Source: Fibrisoma limi BUZ 3 (GTDB lineage Bacteria > Bacteroidota > Bacteroidia > Cytophagales > Spirosomataceae). From it: a DNA stretch of 64,000 nucleotides. Both the position numbers and the translations under genes were made by a program. Below are positions 16,317-27,348 of this stretch, piece by piece. The DNA lies in assembly GCF_000296815.2 (NCBI RefSeq), contig NZ_CAIT01000004.1, positions 744,001 to 808,000 of the forward strand. The letters are read 5' to 3'. Position 1 is the stretch's first letter. Each line of letters starts with the position of its first letter. The notes under the pieces are model-generated. The model ran no database searches, was not told the DNA's origin, and saw only the letters and a program-made list of their open reading frames with translations.

Positions 16317-18176
16317 ATGATACGTAACGTTAAAACGATAAGTTTAGTCCTGGCCATCGGTGCGATGACCGTGACGAGCTGTAACGACAATTTTGTCAAT
16401 ACGCTGCCGCTGGATCAGGTGTCCGGCTCGGCCGTATGGTCAGATGCGCCCCTGGCCGAAGCCTTTGTCACCGGTATTTATGCCGGCTTGGATATGGGTG
16501 GTTTCAGAGAGGAACAACTCGCATCGACCACCGACGAAACGCAGTTCACCCACCCCGGTCGCGGTATAACAACCATTACGGAAGGACGGGCAAACCCCGC
16601 CGATCAGGGCTGGTCGAATAACCCGCACGAATGGAACAACATGTACCTGCGGATTCGGGCCTGTAATCTGGCCCTGGAAAATCTGGCCAAGCCTGGTTTT
16701 GCGAACACGAACAACATCGTGGAACGGCTAACCGGCGAAGCCAAGTTCCTGCGGGCGTACTACTACCATCAACTGGTCCGGTTTTACGGCGGTGTACCGA
16801 TTGTGGACAAGACGTATGGACTGGGTGCCGCCGATTATACAGTGCCCCGCAATACGATGGAAGAGTGCATTAATTTCATCGTGAAAGATTGCGATGATGC
16901 GGCCACGCTGCTGAAAGGTAGAGCCATGGCGCTGGGTCGGGCTAACGAAGCAGCCGCACGCGCGCTGAAAGCCCGCATCTTGACGTATGCGGCCAGCGAT
17001 CTGTACGATGCAACAACGGCTAAGCAGAAATCAACCGCTCATGCTGCCTTTTCTAAGCCAGAACTGCTTGGCTACGTAAGCGGTAGCCGCACGGAGCGCT
17101 GGCAGAAGGCCAAAGCGGCTGCGAAAGCAGTACTGGATCTGACGGCCTACGGTTCGCAACTGAATCTGTCAGCACCGGCCACATCAGCGGCAGGTTCGGA
17201 GAACTACATGAACATAGCCCTGGCGCGGAATGGTGGCGAAAAGGACATTCTTTTCTCGCGCTTGTTCAACAACATCAAGCAGGAAGACGGTGGTCGCCAG
17301 GGTCTGTACAACGGACCGAACGGCTATCATAACTGGGCGGGTAATACACCCATCCAGCAACTGGTTGATGATTACGAAATGATGGACGGCACCAAATTTA
17401 GCTGGAGTAACCCAACCCACGCTTCGGCGCCCTACGTCAACCGCGATCCGCGCTTCTATGCGTCAATTCTGTACGACGGTGCTCCCTGGAAACCCCGTAC
17501 GGCCGACGTAGCGGCTAAAGACCCCGCCAACCAGATTCAGACCGGCCAGTACGAAGTGACCAGCGGCAGCGGCAAAGTGTCGGTTGCCGGACTGGACACG
17601 CGCAAAAGCACGGTTGAAGACTGGAACGGCAGCTATACCGGCTACTACATGCGGAAGTTCATTGATCCGAACCCTGCCATTGTTGACCAGAACACCTGGC
17701 AGCAGATTCCCTGGCCGTTCCTGCGCTATACGGAAGCCGCGCTGAACTATGCCGAAGCCTGCATCGAGTTGGGTGAGGAAGCCGAAGCCCGCACCTGGCT
17801 GAATAAGATTCGCTTCCGGGCTGGTATGCCTGCAATAACCGCGTCGGGTGATGCACTACGCCAGCAGTACCGGAACGAACGACGTGTCGAACTGGTCTTC
17901 GAAGAGCACCGCTACCACGATGCCCGGCGCTGGATGATTGCGCCTACCACGCTTGGCCGTAAGGTGCAGTGGATATCCATTAACGGTACGTTGAAACCAG
18001 GCAAATCGGTGACTATTTACAAATACGACCCGACTAACTACGATTACACGTATCGGGTGGTTGAGGGAGATCCCGGTAAGGAAAACCGTGCCTGGCTCGA
18101 TAAAATGTATTTCCGACCGATTAGCCGCGACGAAATGAACCGGAACAACAAGCTGGTGCAGAACCCCGGCTACTAA
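16317..18176 (+). CDS. SusD/RagB-type outer-membrane lipoprotein
   Basis: This 619-residue protein has a lipoprotein signal (SLVLAIGAMTVTSC) with Cys near residue 22. The SusD-like helical core shows the usual tetratricopeptide-like helices: LRIRACNLALENL, GEAKFLRAYYYHQLVRFYGG, and near the C-terminus ALNYAEACIELGEEAEARTW followed by RRVELVFEEHRYHDARRW. SusD caps the SusC transporter and captures the ligand at the cell surface. It is co-transcribed with SusC (14-base gap) and followed by a strong terminator at 18200. Confidence 0.96.
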   Translation: MIRNVKTISLVLAIGAMTVTSCNDNFVNTLPLDQVSGSAVWSDAPLAEAFVTGIYAGLDMGGFREEQLASTTDETQFTHPGRGITTITEGRANPADQGWSNNPHEWNNMYLRIRACNLALENLAKPGFANTNNIVERLTGEAKFLRAYYYHQLVRFYGGVPIVDKTYGLGAADYTVPRNTMEECINFIVKDCDDAATLLKGRAMALGRANEAAARALKARILTYAASDLYDATTAKQKSTAHAAFSKPELLGYVSGSRTERWQKAKAAAKAVLDLTAYGSQLNLSAPATSAAGSENYMNIALARNGGEKDILFSRLFNNIKQEDGGRQGLYNGPNGYHNWAGNTPIQQLVDDYEMMDGTKFSWSNPTHASAPYVNRDPRFYASILYDGAPWKPRTADVAAKDPANQIQTGQYEVTSGSGKVSVAGLDTRKSTVEDWNGSYTGYYMRKFIDPNPAIVDQNTWQQIPWPFLRYTEAALNYAEACIELGEEAEARTWLNKIRFRAGMPAITASGDALRQQYRNERRVELVFEEHRYHDARRWMIAPTTLGRKVQWISINGTLKPGKSVTIYKYDPTNYDYTYRVVEGDPGKENRAWLDKMYFRPISRDEMNRNNKLVQNPGY

Positions 18177-18199
18177 TCCGATCATTTTGCCAGATTGCA

Positions 18200-18237
18200 C
18201 CGGTGCCAGCGTAGTGATGCGCTGGCACCGGTTGTTT
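18200..18237 (+). terminator. Rho-independent terminator after susD-like gene
   Basis: A perfect 12-bp stem pairs CCGGTGCCAGCG with CGCTGGCACCGG across an 8-base loop. TTGTTT follows. Confidence 0.85.
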
Positions 18238-18330
18238 AAGCCCCATTGATTCAAACGAACAAATTGGGTAATTTCCTTGCGTTTGCCCCTTATAGCCTTA
18301 GCCTGTCGCACCTAATCAACCCCTTATCCC

Positions 18331-19032
18331 ATGAAAGCGGTTTTTCTCACTTTACTCCTGGGTGGCCTGACCCATGCTGGCCTGGCTCAGTCAGACGTAC
18401 TGCGGCTCAAAGGCGGGGCCGCCGGTGAAAAATCCATCCCATTCGCCGAACGGTACCGGTACGACCAGTTTCGAGACGGCAAAATCCTCTACCAGAATGG
18501 AGCGTCGGCCAACGCCCGGTTCAACTACAACATTGTGCTGGGCGAGATGCAGTTCATCGACCAGCGCGGAGATACCCTGGCGGTGGCGAGTGAGCCGGTG
18601 GTTCGGATGGTCGGGGTTGGTTCAGAAGTGTTCTGGTTCGATCGGTCGCTGGGTTTTCTGGAGCTGATTGGGGAGGAGACCCCCGTAAAACTGGCCGTGA
18701 AGCATGGATTAAAAACGGTCAAGAGCGAGAGAAAAGGAGGGTATGGGCAGTCATCCGGCACATCGGCCATCACGAACTACCAGTTTTATTCGTCCGGTAA
18801 TACGTCCGTACGGGCGCTCGATATCAAAGGGGATGTGCTGGTGAGTAAAGACAAATCGTTTTTTCTGATTGATCAGAACGGCCGCGCGTGGCCGGCTAAC
18901 CGGGCCAGTGTCCTGAAAGTATTCAGTAAACAGCGGGATACCCTCAAAACCTACCTGGATCGTGAATCCATTGATTTCAAACAGCAGGACGATATGAAAA
19001 AACTTCTAAAATATTGTAGTAACTTGCTCTAG
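18331..19032 (+). CDS. Secreted hypothetical protein
   Basis: This 233-residue protein has a signal peptide (MKAVFLTLLLGGLTHAGLAQ, cut near 20). The mature part is beta-rich, with KILYQNGASANARFNYNIVL and QFIDQRGDTLAVA, then a helical basic end (DDMKKLLKYCSN). The pattern of an envelope protein describing a surface made from short repeated strands is common in Bacteroidetes, but I do not recognise a named family. It is separated from SusD by a terminator and from the UnbV gene by 18 bases, so it probably pairs with the latter. Confidence 0.75.
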   Translation: MKAVFLTLLLGGLTHAGLAQSDVLRLKGGAAGEKSIPFAERYRYDQFRDGKILYQNGASANARFNYNIVLGEMQFIDQRGDTLAVASEPVVRMVGVGSEVFWFDRSLGFLELIGEETPVKLAVKHGLKTVKSERKGGYGQSSGTSAITNYQFYSSGNTSVRALDIKGDVLVSKDKSFFLIDQNGRAWPANRASVLKVFSKQRDTLKTYLDRESIDFKQQDDMKKLLKYCSNLL

Positions 19033-19050
19033 TTTCCGTACGCGTTTCTC

Positions 19051-22446
<3,396 letters not shown>

Positions 22447-22455
22447 GGCTGATGG

Positions 22456-22806
22456 TCAATGGTTCCTGAGTTGTCCAGCGGCAGTTTGCAGGGCCGATGA
22501 GAGCGCTACGAGTCGGGTCGCTACGTCGCCTTCCGGTCCCAGCCGGGTGCTCAGGTCCTGGGTTTTGGTCGACAGATCTGTCAGTAACTGAGCCAGTTCC
22601 CCTTCGTTGATCTGTCCACTTTTCAGTTGATTCTTCACCTGTTCAAGGGAATCGGCAATGTCGGCCGTATTTTCCGCTTTGCGGAGTTGTTCCAGCCACT
22701 CGTCGATGATGCCGGTACCACTTTGGGGCGTCGCGTTGGCAATGTCGCCCTTAAGGGTACTCATCGTGGCATCGAGCAGGTCAGTTGAGCGTTCGTGTGA
22801 GGTCAT
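22456..22806 (-). CDS. Small helical paralogue, array gene 9 (last in reading order)
   Basis: This 116-residue member of a nine-gene family is unrecognised. The shared core is visible: TPQSGTGIIDEWLEQLRKAE (residues about 26-45), then a helix with ELAQLLTDLSTKTQDLS, and a C-terminal helix LVALSSALQTAAGQL. It has no signal peptide, Cys or membrane segment, and is predicted to be a cytoplasmic helical bundle. It is one of the more diverged copies (LSTKTQ instead of LADQTE). The upstream array gene ends six bases before its start, so the two are translated from one message. Confidence 0.8.
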   Translation of the reverse strand: MTSHERSTDLLDATMSTLKGDIANATPQSGTGIIDEWLEQLRKAENTADIADSLEQVKNQLKSGQINEGELAQLLTDLSTKTQDLSTRLGPEGDVATRLVALSSALQTAAGQLRNH

Positions 22807-22812
22807 GATTGG

Positions 22813-23166
22813 TTAAAGTTGACTGCTGAGGTTTCGTAAGGACTCTACCAGTTGCTTGAGCTGACTAACCGTTTGGTCATCAATCGTGGGATCTTTGGTT
22901 ACGCGGTCGGTGTGGCTGGCGAGATTCAACAATAATTCCCGAATACGGGCCAGATCAGGGCGTTCTGACCGGAGGTGCGTCCGGAGCTCGGTGAGTTCGG
23001 CACTGATTGCTCCAGTGGGGGCATCGCCCCGCAACGCGTTCAGCCAGCCTTCAACGAGCAGCAAGCCCTGATCGGGTGATTGAGTAATGGTGTTGATATT
23101 GCGGCCAGAGCCAAACAGGCCCAGGGTATCGGCCAGCATTCTTTTTTCCAGTGGGTAGGTTTCCAT
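22813..23166 (-). CDS. Small helical paralogue, array gene 8
   Basis: This 117-residue member of the nine-gene family has an N-terminal helix (EKRMLADTLGLFGSGRNINT), then core SPDQGLLLVEGWLNALRGDA, and a second conserved block RIRELLLNLASHTDRVTKDP, ending in LVESLRNLSSQL. It is close to array gene 7 (both have RMLxDTLGLF and xEGWL/IDGWLxALxGD), which suggests a recent duplication. The gap to gene 7 is only four bases. Function is unknown. Confidence 0.82.
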   Translation of the reverse strand: METYPLEKRMLADTLGLFGSGRNINTITQSPDQGLLLVEGWLNALRGDAPTGAISAELTELRTHLRSERPDLARIRELLLNLASHTDRVTKDPTIDDQTVSQLKQLVESLRNLSSQL

Positions 23167-23170
23167 TGTA

Positions 23171-23518
23171 TTAAAGCTTTTCGCTAAAGTTTCGTAATAC
23201 TTTCGACAAACTCATCAGCTTGCCGGTCCAGGTGCCTTCAGACGTTGGGGCCTTAGCGCCCTGCTCAGCCTGGTCGGCCAGATTGGATAACAACTGCCGG
23301 ATGTGCCTTCCGTTGGGCTGGGCGGCCTGAAGCTCCGTACGCAGTTCGTTGAGATACTCCTGAAGCTGGTCCAGATTAGGGTCGCCATGCAGCGCCTGGA
23401 GCCAGCCGTCGATCAGCATGACACCCTGCGCCGGCGATACGCCCGCCTGGTTGCCATCGCGGAAGAGACCGAGCGTATCCTCGAGCATTCGATCTTCCAG
23501 AATATTTGATCCTAACAT
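23171..23518 (-). CDS. Small helical paralogue, array gene 7
   Basis: This 115-residue member has the segments EDRMLEDTLGLFRDGNQAG, SPAQGVMLIDGWLQALHGDP and HIRQLLSNLADQAEQGAKAP, with C-terminal LSKVLRNFSEKL. It shares the most identity by eye with array gene 8. Immediately upstream is the 152-base gap holding a hairpin repeat (23545-23660). No function can be assigned. Confidence 0.82.
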   Translation of the reverse strand: MLGSNILEDRMLEDTLGLFRDGNQAGVSPAQGVMLIDGWLQALHGDPNLDQLQEYLNELRTELQAAQPNGRHIRQLLSNLADQAEQGAKAPTSEGTWTGKLMSLSKVLRNFSEKL

Positions 23519-23544
23519 GAAGTATATGGTTTTACAGGGTCCGA

Positions 23545-23660
23545 TTTACGGTTTTCAGTTTGTGGTTTTCAGTGTACGGTTTACTGTATTTTGAGCCTGG
23601 CCGCGAAGCACACCGTTACCAACTCTGAAAACCGTAAACCACAAACTGAATACCGCAAAC
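23545..23660. repeat. AT-type heptad hairpin repeat in the paralogue array
   Basis: The left half reads as 7-base words CGGTTTT CAGTTTG TGGTTTT CAGTGTA CGGTTTA. The right half carries CTGAAAACCGTAAACCACAA and CTGAATACCGCAAAC, which is its reverse complement with small changes. It lies between array genes 7 and 6. Confidence 0.8.
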
Positions 23661-23670
23661 GAACTCTGAT

Positions 23671-24021
23671 TTAAAACTGACTGCTGAAATTTTGTAGTCT
23701 CAGAGCCAGGTCCGAGAGTTTATTAACCGTAGGCTCCTGCAAGTCCGAGCCCTGCGCAATCTGGTTGGTATGCTCGGCCAGTGACATCAGAAGTTCCCGA
23801 ACGCGGTCGGCATCTGGGTTTACAAACTGCAACTGACCCCGCAGCTCCTTTAGTTTTTCTTCGATGTTGACCGTCTTGGGCGAACTGTCGCCTTCCAGAA
23901 CCGTCAACCATTTAGTGATAAGCTGAACGCCATCCGTGGGCGAAGCCGTAGCGGAACTACCTTCGCCGAACATCGTTTGCATCTGTTCGAATAAGCGCTG
24001 ATCCAATGCGTGTGAAGCCAT
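23671..24021 (-). CDS. Small helical paralogue, array gene 6
   Basis: This 116-residue member has N-terminal LDQRLFEQMQTMFGEGSSA, core SPTDGVQLITKWLTVLEGDS, second block RVRELLMSLAEHTNQIAQGS and C-terminal LSDLALRLQNFSSQF. The helices carry Leu at heptad-like spacing, consistent with a four-helix bundle or homo-oligomer. Hairpin repeats flank it on both sides (23545-23660 and 24042-24125). No recognised family. Confidence 0.82.
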   Translation of the reverse strand: MASHALDQRLFEQMQTMFGEGSSATASPTDGVQLITKWLTVLEGDSSPKTVNIEEKLKELRGQLQFVNPDADRVRELLMSLAEHTNQIAQGSDLQEPTVNKLSDLALRLQNFSSQF

Positions 24022-24041
24022 GTTATTGTCAGGGGTTTGGG

Positions 24042-24125
24042 TGGTAGTGGGGTTTGTGGTTTACGGTGGGCTGACGCAACATCGTTGAGCCGAACACTAC
24101 AAACCGTAAACCACAAACCGACTAC
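24042..24125. repeat. AT-type heptad hairpin repeat, 17-bp perfect arms
   Basis: GGTTTGTGGTTTACGGT at 24051-24067 pairs perfectly with its reverse complement at 24103-24119. The 35-base spacer can form a smaller stem (GGGCTGACGC against AGCC). It is the cleanest copy of the family and lies between array genes 6 and 5. Confidence 0.85.
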
Positions 24126-24135
24126 GTATTACCGT

Positions 24136-24510
24136 CTATACTGCCGTTGAGAATTGACCTGCGAAGTTGCGAAGCGCCGTTGCCAATGTAGTCAGACGGG
24201 AGGGAACATCACCTTCTGTTTCGCCGGCCAGTCGTTCCGTCTGATCGGCCAGTTGGTTAAGCAGTTGCTGCATCCGGCCTGCATTGGGCGTGCCGGTCTG
24301 GAGTTCGTCGCGCAGTTCGGTGAGCGGCTGCATCAGTTCGCCGGCTTCGTGGTTGTTTTTAACGGACGAGAACCAATCCGTAATGAGGGAGAGGCCTTCC
24401 TGAAGAGAAGCGGCCTGGCCCTGATCGAATGCCCGAACGGTTTCGTCAATAAGCGTCGTTGCTTTCGAGCCTTCCGTTTGAGAATGTTGATTTGCCATAA
24501 GTTGAGTCAT
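24136..24510 (-). CDS. Small helical paralogue, array gene 5
   Basis: This 124-residue member has core SLQEGLSLITDWFSSVKNNH (Phe replaces the usual Leu after the invariant Trp), second block RMQQLLNQLADQTERLAGET and C-terminal LTTLATALRNFAGQFSTAV. It is the first gene after a strong terminator at 24556-24595, so it probably heads a second transcript of array genes 5-9. Its own promoter was not identified. Confidence 0.82.
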   Translation of the reverse strand: MTQLMANQHSQTEGSKATTLIDETVRAFDQGQAASLQEGLSLITDWFSSVKNNHEAGELMQPLTELRDELQTGTPNAGRMQQLLNQLADQTERLAGETEGDVPSRLTTLATALRNFAGQFSTAV

Positions 24511-24555
24511 TATCGTTTAGTTAAAACCCGGCCATCGTCGGTTTGTTTTGACCGT

Positions 24556-24595
24556 AAAAAAGAGATGCCTCCCCTGGGTTGGAAGCATCTCTTTT
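24556..24595. terminator. Bidirectional terminator splitting the paralogue array
   Basis: AAAAGAGATGC at 24558-24568 pairs with GCATCTCTTTT at 24585-24595, plus an inner TCC/GGA. The minus-strand RNA from array gene 4 ends in a U-run. Confidence 0.85.
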
Positions 24596-24612
24596 ACAGC
24601 TTTATGCAAAAA

Positions 24613-25401
24613 CTAGCTGGAGCGACCGCCTGAGGAACCGGTTTCTGAATCGCTCTGGCCACCGCTGATGGAGCCGCCCCCCACCGGGCCGCTGTGCATG
24701 TCGCGCTCCGTACCTGAGTTTGGCGTACCTTTTTCGGCCGTCGAGCCGGTACCGTAGCCGGAGCCGTAGGAGCCGCCCCCCTGGGTGTTGCCAGCGTCGG
24801 GCTGATCGAAGCGGGCCGCGTCGTCGGTGGTGCCATAAGCCGCCCCGCTGCGATTGTCGCCTACGTCTGTCTGCCCCGACGACGTACCTGTGGTGGGACT
24901 GATACCCCGCGGTTCGATGTCACCATCGCTGCCGGTCGGATCATCCATGTACGATTGGGTAGAACCCGATGTTGTGGTACCAACGCCACTGGTCGACGAA
25001 TTACCGCCAACCGTACTGGCCATGGGTGCCTGCCCCCCCGTATTGGCTGGTCCAGCCTGACCGGTGAGTTGCTGCTGAAAACTTTTTAGCGCATCCACCA
25101 GCGCATTGACCTGAGTCTGCACGCCCGTATCGGCGGAATTGGCTGCGTTACGTGCCTGATCCGTAAGCGCCTTCAGAATCGTTGAAATCTCGCTTGTGCT
25201 CGGATTGCCTTTCTGTAGTTCGGTTTTCAGAGCTGTCAGGCTGTCCGAAATAGGATTGGCCTGCTCATCCGTCGACCGGAATGCGCTAATCCAGCTATCA
25301 ATCAGTGTAATGCCATCCTGCGGAGAGACCGCCGTTACATTGCCGTTGAACGTCTGGATGGTTTGGTCAATCAGACCTGATGCTTGTTGTTCGAATGCCA
25401 T
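24613..25401 (-). CDS. Small helical paralogue with long Gly/Ser/Thr-rich tail, array gene 4
   Basis: This 262-residue protein has the family domain in residues 1-117 (LIDQTIQTFNGN, core SPQDGITLIDSWISAFRSTD, second block ILKALTDQARNAANSAD, end LVDALKSFQQQL). About 145 disordered residues rich in Gly, Ser, Thr and Asp follow, for example GTTTSGSTQSYMDDPTGSDG. The tail has no signal for export or membrane anchoring. Its composition resembles the acidic disordered protein at 47690-48748. This is the only array member with an extension, so it may have a special role such as a tether or length-keeping subunit (inference). The terminator at 24556 follows it. Confidence 0.82.
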   Translation of the reverse strand: MAFEQQASGLIDQTIQTFNGNVTAVSPQDGITLIDSWISAFRSTDEQANPISDSLTALKTELQKGNPSTSEISTILKALTDQARNAANSADTGVQTQVNALVDALKSFQQQLTGQAGPANTGGQAPMASTVGGNSSTSGVGTTTSGSTQSYMDDPTGSDGDIEPRGISPTTGTSSGQTDVGDNRSGAAYGTTDDAARFDQPDAGNTQGGGSYGSGYGTGSTAEKGTPNSGTERDMHSGPVGGGSISGGQSDSETGSSGGRSS

Positions 25402-25457
25402 TGGTTTGTTGGTTTAGTCTAACGTACTGTTAATTGAGCGGATCAAACACCGCCTGT

Positions 25458-25844
25458 TTACTGCTCATTGGCCGACGCGTTGGCGAGTTGCCGGTGCAGG
25501 TTTTCCAGTGTAGCGACGAGTTGCTGAAGTTCGACTTCCTCGGCGCTGGCTTCGGCCGAACGGGCTACCTGCTGGGTCTGGTCGATCAGGTCCTGCAACA
25601 GCGACGTAATGCGCTCGGTGTTGGGTTGTTCTACTGCCTGCGGATCGAGTTGTGCCCGCAGGTCTTCCAGAATATCAACGATTGCATCGGTGCTGTCGAG
25701 GCCGTTGTTCTCCAGTACATTGAGCCACTCGTCGATGAGTTGTACGCCATCTTTGGGCGTGGTTTCGTGGATGTCGCTGTCGAGCACGTCGTCCATACGT
25801 TCGATCAGCGCCACCGTTTCCGGATTTTTTGATGTTAATGCCAT
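25458..25844 (-). CDS. Small helical paralogue, array gene 3
   Basis: This 128-residue member has N-terminal ALIERMDDVLDSDIHETTP, core TPKDGVQLIDEWLNVLENNG, second block RITSLLQDLIDQTQQVARSA and C-terminal LVATLENLHRQLANAS. It is slightly longer because of a larger loop after the core (DPQAVEQPNTE). It is acidic, without Cys, and predicted cytoplasmic. It lies 56 bases upstream of array gene 4, probably on the same message. Confidence 0.82.
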   Translation of the reverse strand: MALTSKNPETVALIERMDDVLDSDIHETTPKDGVQLIDEWLNVLENNGLDSTDAIVDILEDLRAQLDPQAVEQPNTERITSLLQDLIDQTQQVARSAEASAEEVELQQLVATLENLHRQLANASANEQ

Positions 25845-25867
25845 GTTGTTGATAAGTTGTATCTGGG

Positions 25868-25966
25868 TTGGTGGTTTGAAGTTTGTGGTTTGTCGTTAAT
25901 AGGTTGTTGTTGCGCTGCGGGCGTAAACTGCCTGGTTCCTCTCAACACGAACCACAAACGACAAGC
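25868..25966. repeat. AT-type heptad repeat with GTTGCGCTGC core
   Basis: The left half holds GTTTGAAGTTTGTGGTTTGTC and the right half ACGAACCACAAACGACAAG. The arms are less perfect than at 24042, but the core GTTGCGCTGC is the same as at 10627-10743. It lies between array genes 3 and 2. Confidence 0.7.
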
Positions 25967-25978
25967 AAGCTTCACCCC

Positions 25979-26320
25979 CTACTTAGCCATTCCCTGTGCG
26001 AAGTCCCGTATGGCCGTAGCCAGGTTGCGGAGTTCCTGTTTGTTTTGTCCTTCGGCTGCGTTGTTGGCCAGGTCTTCGGTCTGACCGGCCAGATCGCGCA
26101 TTACCCGCTCTACTTCGCGTATATTGTTTGAGTCGAGCGCATCGCGTAGTTTCGCCAGCGGCTCGGCTACCCACTGCGTGTTGACGTTCGTACGAACGAT
26201 TGCAATCCAGTCTTCGACGAGGTTGACGCCGTGTTCGGGCGACGTAGCCGGAGCACCCCCGCCAAGGGTGTGCAGGGTGTCGTCAATCATGGTTTGTATT
26301 TTCTGATCGTGATGTGCCAT
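25979..26320 (-). CDS. Small helical paralogue, array gene 2
   Basis: This 113-residue member has N-terminal KIQTMIDDTLHTLGGGAPAT, core SPEHGVNLVEDWIAIVRTNV, second block VMRDLAGQTEDLANNAAEG and C-terminal LRNLATAIRDFAQGM. The N-terminal MIDxTLxTL and the core are shared almost unchanged with array gene 1. Flanking gaps carry hairpin repeats. Function is unknown. Confidence 0.82.
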   Translation of the reverse strand: MAHHDQKIQTMIDDTLHTLGGGAPATSPEHGVNLVEDWIAIVRTNVNTQWVAEPLAKLRDALDSNNIREVERVMRDLAGQTEDLANNAAEGQNKQELRNLATAIRDFAQGMAK

Positions 26321-26349
26321 GTTGATAGTTGAGTTTGCTATTTGTTGAG

Positions 26350-26430
26350 AAATGGTTTTCAGTTTTCCTTATCCGGTTCTGGGCGGTCGACGATCACCGT
26401 GAACTGAATACTGAAAAACGGAGGAACCGA
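26350..26430. repeat. AT-type heptad hairpin repeat (diverged copy)
   Basis: GGTTTTCAGTTTTCCT on the left and CTGAATACTGAAAAACGGAG on the right form imperfect arms around a GC-rich core (GGGCGGTCGACGATC). It lies between array genes 2 and 1. Confidence 0.65.
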
Positions 26431-26432
26431 AG

Positions 26433-26768
26433 CTATAGCCGATTCAGGTCGAGGGCGAACGACCGGAGCGATCCCGCGAGTTGATTGAGAGAATCGGCGT
26501 AGGTCGGACCGGCGTTGCGGGCCAGATGTTCGGTTTGCTGAGCCACCTGGTTGAGCAGGTCGCGGGTGCGGGCTGCATCGGGCTGCGGGTTGCTCAGTTC
26601 GTCGTAGAGCGCCTGCAGGCTTTGGGCGGCTGGCTGGGCACCTTCCGTGTGGTTCAGCACGGAGAGCCAGTCTTTGATGAGATCAGCGCCGGTGCTGGGT
26701 TCGAGACCCCGTTGCTGTAAGGTTTGCAGGGTTTCGTCCAGCATGGTGTTGGGATGCGCATGTGCCAT
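26433..26768 (-). CDS. Small helical paralogue, array gene 1 (first in reading order)
   Basis: This 111-residue member has N-terminal NTMLDETLQTLQQRGLE, core PSTGADLIKDWLSVLNHTEG, second block RTRDLLNQVAQQTEHLARNA and C-terminal LNQLAGSLRSFALDLNRL. As the most upstream copy it should carry the main promoter, in the 104 bases shared with the divergent arfB gene. The invariant features across all nine copies are the P-x2-G before the Asp/Lys/Glu-x-Trp helix and the Leu-rich second block ending in Gln/His-Thr. Confidence 0.82.
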   Translation of the reverse strand: MAHAHPNTMLDETLQTLQQRGLEPSTGADLIKDWLSVLNHTEGAQPAAQSLQALYDELSNPQPDAARTRDLLNQVAQQTEHLARNAGPTYADSLNQLAGSLRSFALDLNRL

Positions 26769-26872
26769 AACGTTGAATGGTATAGTTTGTAGGGAACAAA
26801 CTGACCCGTCCGGCGATTGTTCGCTTAGAGAATCTGTTTTTTCTTGAAAACCTATTGAATGACTAGAGAGTA

Positions 26873-27274
26873 ATGGATGCGACTCGTTTACAGCCCGAAT
26901 TGCAGTACCAGTTTGCCCGCAGTGGTGGCAAAGGTGGTCAGAACGTCAACAAAGTGGCGACGAAGGCCGAACTACGGTTCAGTGTTCGGGAGTCGGCCCT
27001 GCTGACGGATGACGAACGGGCTGTGTTGCTGGAGAAACTGGCCACCAGGCTAACCACCGAGGGCGAACTGGTGTTGAGCCACCAGACCGAACGAACCCAA
27101 CTGGCCAACAAGGAGAAAGTAACCCGGAAGTTCTACCGGCTCATCGAAAAGGCGTTTGAGCAACCGAAACCCCGCAAGGCTACCAGGCCCACGAAGGCAT
27201 CCGTAGAAGAACGCCGGGCCGAGAAAAAGCGCAAGGGTGAGGTGAAGGCGGGTAGGAGGAAGGTCGAATATTAG
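26873..27274 (+). CDS. arfB: Peptidyl-tRNA hydrolase ArfB (YaeJ), ribosome rescue factor
   Basis: This 133-residue protein has the release-factor catalytic GGQ motif in RSGGKGGQNVNKVATKAEL (residues about 16-35) and a basic C-terminal tail (EERRAEKKRKGEVKAGRRKV). In ArfB that tail enters the empty mRNA channel of stalled ribosomes while GGQ hydrolyses the peptidyl-tRNA. The length matches the usual 130-140 residues, and no stop-codon recognition domain is present, which separates it from RF1/RF2. It is monocistronic and divergent from the paralogue array. Confidence 0.95.
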   Translation: MDATRLQPELQYQFARSGGKGGQNVNKVATKAELRFSVRESALLTDDERAVLLEKLATRLTTEGELVLSHQTERTQLANKEKVTRKFYRLIEKAFEQPKPRKATRPTKASVEERRAEKKRKGEVKAGRRKVEY

Positions 27275-27348
27275 CCGGTCAGAGGATAACGTCGGGACCG
27301 AACCGCTGGCTTGGTCACTAGAGCAGACCGTGATGGGCACCTGTCAGT

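Noticed and set aside
22456-26768. Repeated spacing in the array as a possible CRISPR
   Set aside because: The units are 340-790 base genes with diverged DNA, not short identical repeats with spacers, and no cas gene is present.
22456-26768. Array proteins as WXG100/ESX-like secreted substrates
   Set aside because: They are small and helical with a central Trp, but lack the W-x-G turn and a C-terminal secretion signal, and no ESX/T7SS gene is nearby.
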